Virus record (IMG/VR): IMGVR_UViG_3300024503_000015 | Location: 142,182-206,181 of that record | Length of the DNA stretch: 64,000 bases | Source: a virus | Reading direction: 5' to 3' (one strand) | Shown here: piece by piece, positions 61,601 to 64,000 of the stretch | How the letters are laid out: every line of letters begins with the position of its first letter | How positions within the stretch are numbered: position 1 is the first letter of the stretch | Notes under the pieces: generated by a model | Seen by the model: the letters and a program-made list of their open reading frames with translations, nothing else | What the model was told of the DNA's origin: nothing | Database searches by the model: none | Program-made: the position numbers and the translations under genes

Positions 61601-64000
61601 CAGATTGTTGATATCGTACTGTTGGATCTTCGTTATTAATAACATTTAATATCAATGTTTCAATGTAGTTAATAGCCGCAAGTGTGTTGGCCAACTGCTG
61701 GTCAATAACAATCTTAGAACTAGCACTAGCATTGAAGTATGCTAGAGCTGCCTGAACTGTTTTTAAATTACCGCTATAATAAATGTCGTGTGCAATAGCA
61801 TCGCAGATGTATCCAGTGTCACGAGCACAAGTATCTTGGTTGTAACTATATCTTTGTTGTAGATAAACTAATGTGTCAGACTTGATACTTTCTTTGTTGT
61901 TTAACAATAATGTTCTGCTGTCTGTTAACGAACCAGACACACTATAGAAAGTTGGATATTCAATAGTAGGAGCCGCTTCACGTCCGCTTAAAATAATAGT
62001 ATTAATGTAGCCCATTAACACACCTACTCTAGCAGATTCAGTTGCGCTACCTGGATTAACTAAATCAAATACCTGTGTTACAGCACTTTGTTTAGGGAAC
62101 GGAACAGGAGTATTAGTAACAACTAACTGTGCAACACCACTGGCATAGGCCAATGCTTCTGTGGTTTGCAATGTTTGTCCAGGAATTTGCAAACTTCCGT
62201 TACCATCGTAATATTGATATCCGGCTTCTACAGTTGCCGAGTTACCTTCATATAGTAAGTCGTAAACAATAGAATTTAAAATGTATGCCGCATCTCGACG
62301 ACACTTGTCTTCGTCGTAGACAAAGTCTGGATATTCTTCAGCAATCCAGGCAATAATTTCTTCTTTAATAAATTCAATGTTATCTAAAATAAGATTTTTT
62401 GCATTTACTCTTGAAGTAGGAGCACCTGACGGATCTGACCATGTAATTGTATCTGATGAAATAATACCGTTAGCAATGATATCTGTTATCTCATCAAAAC
62501 TTGCTTCTGCTCTTAGACGTGCAACAGAGTTACCGGCTAATACATCAGAAATTAATGTTCTTGTATAGATTAACGCATCTAAGTATTCATCTTTTTGGTC
62601 TGGAAGAATACTGTATTGTGTGCCGCGATAGTATGATTGTCCAGCACGTACAGCATTAAAGTTTGTACCTAGTGCTAGATCGTAACCTAGTGCATCAACA
62701 ATCAATCCAACGTCACGAGCACATTTGGTTTCGTTGAATGTAAATGGTGGACTTAGTTCTGTATTAATATAACCAATAACTTCTGCTTTGATAAAGTCGA
62801 TGTTTCGACGAATTAATTTTCTAGCATTTCCATAGCCGTTGCCGTCATCAGTGTATGCTTCAACTTTAAAAGTTCTTCCGTCAATAACAAATGAGCAAGG
62901 AGTTGTTGGAGCACGTTCACTGCCTGTTACTAGGAATTCTGTGTCGCTGATTTTTTCTTGAATCTTAAGAGGAACGTTACCAGCAAAGCCGTCAACATAC
63001 TGTCCACCAGCAAAACGTTGTTTGTTTAGTGATCCTGCAAAAGAACCGGACTGTTGAATATATGCAGACTTGGTTAAAATTTGACCTTCTGGGTCAAGTA
63101 CCATCATAAAGCCGCCGTGGCCTTGACAGGTAATCTGACGAATAATAACAGCATCGTTACATAAGAATACGTCAAGGTCTCTGTTGTTCTTTGGTTCACT
63201 TAAAATATCAGACGGGTCTGTTAGATAGTGATAACCGTATTCTGTGCTGGTTAAAGTTAATCCGTCAAATGTTTTATCTCTACGGAACCAAACGTCAACC
63301 CATGGACTGCGACTTGGGCGGTCCGCTGGACGAACAATACATCTACGCAATTCGTCACCAACGATAGCAACGTTTGGCGGGACACGAATTGGATAGTCTT
63401 CAAAATAGATACCAGATTCAACAACAATACTAATTTGGATATTTTTAACTGCTTGGTCAAACTCTAGGTTTTCGCCAGGCACAAAATCACCAATAACATC
63501 CTGCAAGTCAAAATAGTCTTCGCCGATACTTGAACTACCATCGGAGCCATAGTATTGATAAATGAAACCCTGTGCGCCGCTGGTACGTCCAACAACAATC
63601 TTACCGGAGACAATATCTGGTTTTGGTAATTGACCTTGGTCAACACGAGAACCACCGTTGTTAGTAAAGTAAACACGAGTAGTACCAGATGCACCAGATT
63701 CAATTCTTGTAACTTCAGAGAACGCTTCACCGCCACCGTAGGCAATTAACTGACGATAAGGACCAGTTTCCCATGGTGCATCATTTACTAATTGTTCTGC
63801 TTTTTGACAGGCTTTGTTAATACTTGCATAAGCATAAGAACGATCGCGTCCTTCTTTTCCACGCGGTGTACGTGCCTGTGTGTCGTCACCGCCTGTGGTA
63901 ACGTACAAGTTAAATCTGCTTGAATAACTTGAATTATCTACATAATATTTTGTAGCGGCTTGTAAGTCATCTTCTCCGTTAGGCGTACCAGCACCTGCAA
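55602..64000 (-). CDS. giant structural/fibre protein (N-terminus beyond window)
   Basis: Over 2,798 residues, open past the right edge; the visible part has no start codon that must be used. The N-terminal side has parallel-beta-helix character (VESGIYFEDYPIRVPPNVAIVG). Six repeats of a ~65-residue helical unit follow (60.4-62.8 kb), then disulfide-poor beta repeats. The C-terminus is the ATSARYADLAEKY domain shared with the gene at 1-1184. Likely a long tail-fibre or baseplate structure. Confidence 0.85.
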   Translation of the reverse strand, partial: AGAGTPNGEDDLQAATKYYVDNSSYSSRFNLYVTTGGDDTQARTPRGKEGRDRSYAYASINKACQKAEQLVNDAPWETGPYRQLIAYGGGEAFSEVTRIESGASGTTRVYFTNNGGSRVDQGQLPKPDIVSGKIVVGRTSGAQGFIYQYYGSDGSSSIGEDYFDLQDVIGDFVPGENLEFDQAVKNIQISIVVESGIYFEDYPIRVPPNVAIVGDELRRCIVRPADRPSRSPWVDVWFRRDKTFDGLTLTSTEYGYHYLTDPSDILSEPKNNRDLDVFLCNDAVIIRQITCQGHGGFMMVLDPEGQILTKSAYIQQSGSFAGSLNKQRFAGGQYVDGFAGNVPLKIQEKISDTEFLVTGSERAPTTPCSFVIDGRTFKVEAYTDDGNGYGNARKLIRRNIDFIKAEVIGYINTELSPPFTFNETKCARDVGLIVDALGYDLALGTNFNAVRAGQSYYRGTQYSILPDQKDEYLDALIYTRTLISDVLAGNSVARLRAEASFDEITDIIANGIISSDTITWSDPSGAPTSRVNAKNLILDNIEFIKEEIIAWIAEEYPDFVYDEDKCRRDAAYILNSIVYDLLYEGNSATVEAGYQYYDGNGSLQIPGQTLQTTEALAYASGVAQLVVTNTPVPFPKQSAVTQVFDLVNPGSATESARVGVLMGYINTIILSGREAAPTIEYPTFYSVSGSLTDSRTLLLNNKESIKSDTLVYLQQRYSYNQDTCARDTGYICDAIAHDIYYSGNLKTVQAALAYFNASASSKIVIDQQLANTLAAINYIETLILNVINNEDPTVRYQQSVLQYIDTDITDGGLAEATIQDLFDEFIGILENPPSARGARALLVDNKDFIKAEVINYINNKYVGFTYDSATCQRDVGYVIDAIGYDLMFGGNFQTITAARSYYRASAAVAVGVQKAATIDAFTFLRDEILSVVSASATAVTSVTTNMNMFLDVITNGLTQEPAIVTPDPTGYDVNYNRARTLIESNREFIKAEVIQYISNNYVGLSYDPAVCLRDTEYILDALYHDLTYGGNIQTLIAGKAYYSYTTLQVAAPEKPATLAAYGYLQSLVEDIALDLPITALQGGVAQVRGTPGNSSASATAGQRIGEILTIIDLGLGSVPSTITPSTAWVSAGLTGANSALQSAKSTLQTAVTNYIDANYTNTLVYNEEICSRDVGFIVAAVSADLLYGGTYLTIRAAQRYYVGTASSRVVLENQLSQTLDSFAYAKEVAQAVLNQVPPTLNYQVINDVAVENRVSQVFSSDYDGSAFVTRAGQLFDLLNEVITDPEVDVSTVLTGAKPIVYPTYRLVLSTTTPVTNDLEYTISTFTSKADSGVGDGSYDVVFSIVTPVGTTAPRTKTRYRVFGNSNSNYNNDAVECVASTLTSMTLRYPSDPGAFGTGTTTIEYVKDFMLLSAGNTSMCSNDFTQINDLGYGLVATNIGLIETVSVFSYYCWTAYYANNGGQIRSLNGSNAHGEYGIISEGSDPLEVPDKCNLSDNMMQVARVYKQGIYSTDNDVGDLQVFFYQHDYSPYNVSEVEINHGAGVVTELDATSLIGGSGYTNGTYINVPLTGGTGSGITANIVVSGGVVTTVGLVAAGIRYSEGDILSCSNTNVGGTGSGFFITVKTIIGNGIARYEVAGVTDVSSTLAQSVSGTPLKTGPTGGKYYVTYSFTAEPYTPRIGVPYTVSGSTTSGFNGVYTATASTTSSVTLEYSTNPGTWAGGLASLWGLGNVLRLNINTGGNNDTATNGLAVALSHDQPIIIRSNQNFKFYEVDDTNPVRPSTALTFVGDPDAGAIVYRVLAYGNKGPLNEDLAVDESILGFDTTYDYVKLLVNAENVSNADPDNVGQTMGSTAGDTKIAIDRVNETDIESRLNTGDMITAWDGKIHKILSYTDMGLLAGYAYVEIEDVADKCLAGTSASGINTPVDPDFNLDISEPPTLRAGLSSTEPAEVIVRISTCRVTGHDFLDIGTGGYNDTNFPSKIYGAPKEPNQAREVTERTRGRCFYVTTDQDGIFRVGRFFTVDQGTGRVTFAASIALSNLDGLGFKRGVTVSEFSNDDRFTDGANDALPTEAATQGYIDRRLGMDRTNNVLDPTALIGPGYMDRAGLLTFTGPDPMDMGGFVIANLGSPTADTDAANKLYVRNQELSDDRVDTSTSPARSLNDLLVYNGVKWINAETVSTGDIQTSLTPGTKNLALNIKSNVIINADVNSSAAIAQSKLDMNKATTRANATSIAQADLGLASFKSTEFTATNGWIELQTSSSTTTGVLQTKLQYIANDTYLGNNTGSATYPRQVTSGQIVTNGDGIKNASFAPGSVGSNGRAMILTAIGPNAYSTTNISTSAQASSLIQSDGSGRVAVAQLDLTSSSYKTLSVSGTTLTMTTPGAVDFLTAVGTTSAGTTITTVGTLSANAITSASTTTFSPANANVTLSPSGTGTVTIAPASVGSINNVNIGATTRGNGYFKLLSANDTVTLTANQAVTGAANGTGTLQVTGGAGISGDLRVGGTIYGAVTGTLAGTLGLSTYLSFTAGSSYDGSTTRTIQTNATSAATGSTLVARDVNGDFNGRYINSSYFNSSDDVSGGTITYIMAKFGDNYYRSATAAKVASFISGQSMNIAGNASTVTINYNNDSNSTYQMLWGSGNSVYGTGGIYCNPFTDTLYATLFNGTATSARYADLAEKYLSDAEYETGTVVVFGGDEEITVTDKHNDTRVAGVISEKPAHLMNSDLAGKHPLAVGLTGRLPCKVLGKVKKGDILVTAAKKGYAIVNNTPSVGTIIGKSLENKDDLGEGLVEIVVGRF
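60400..62840 (-). repeat. six-fold internal protein repeat in the giant structural gene
   Basis: Units share the pattern: hydrophobic IKAEVI.Y.....YV.F.YD...C.RD.GYI.DAI.YDL.YGGN..T..A...YY. Copies lie near 62.7, 62.3, 61.8, 61.4, 61.0 and 60.5 kb, spaced ~420-490 bases. All have the Cys-x-Arg-Asp element. DNA identity between copies is low, so this is old duplication. Confidence 0.8.

Overview
The window is 64 kb of an AT-rich, almost fully coding bacteriophage genome of the T4 type (contractile-tailed myovirus). Diagnostic genes are the T4-like replication set (DNA polymerase gp43, sliding clamp gp45, clamp-loader ATPase gp44, RNase H, a DsbA-like protein), the nucleotide genes td, frd and cd, a gp31-like co-chaperonin, and many small proteins that I recognise from memory as relatives of marine and freshwater T4-like phage proteins (cyanophage type). 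A lysis cassette with two spanin-like genes indicates a Gram-negative host. I see no photosynthesis genes, and no tRNA, CRISPR array or insertion sequence.

Layout: 1-1184, end of a tail-fibre-like gene on the + strand. 1181-9347, leftward nucleotide-metabolism genes, a MoxR ATPase/VWA-metallopeptidase pair and RNase H. 9331-20989, a tightly overlapping block with folE, a queD homologue, queE and a TGT/DpdA-like transglycosylase, mixed with a glycosyltransferase, two oxidoreductases, a phosphoribosyltransferase, a HIT protein, a cupin and a 2OG-Fe(II) oxygenase. This looks like a 7-deazaguanine pathway that could end in DNA modification. 21203-25648, gp45, gp43 and the DsbA-like gene. 25761-37895, a Dps-like ferritin and large charged proteins; several start with a short leader ending in a T4 prohead-protease-like site, so they may be packaged in the head. 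They include ligase-like, Pol-beta-like, NMNAT-like and HAD/metallopeptidase proteins. 37870-41414, clpA, peptide deformylase and dnaJ. 41477-44177, exported protein and lysis cassette. 44177-49986, phoH (+ strand), cd, gp44, mazG, groES-like and small genes. 49986-64000, late structural and fibre genes, including a giant protein that runs off the window.

Regulation can be read directly. Genes of early/middle type carry near-consensus sigma70 promoters (TTGACA, 17 bp, TATAAT). Genes of structural type carry a GATAAATAC motif 20-40 bp before the start, the counterpart of the T4 late promoter TATAAATA. Most genes overlap their neighbours by 1-20 bp, so translational coupling is probably common.

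Limits: family calls come from motifs and recall, without database searches. Residue positions are hand counts. Starts were adjusted where a Shine-Dalgarno (SD) site or an ATGA overlap decided them.
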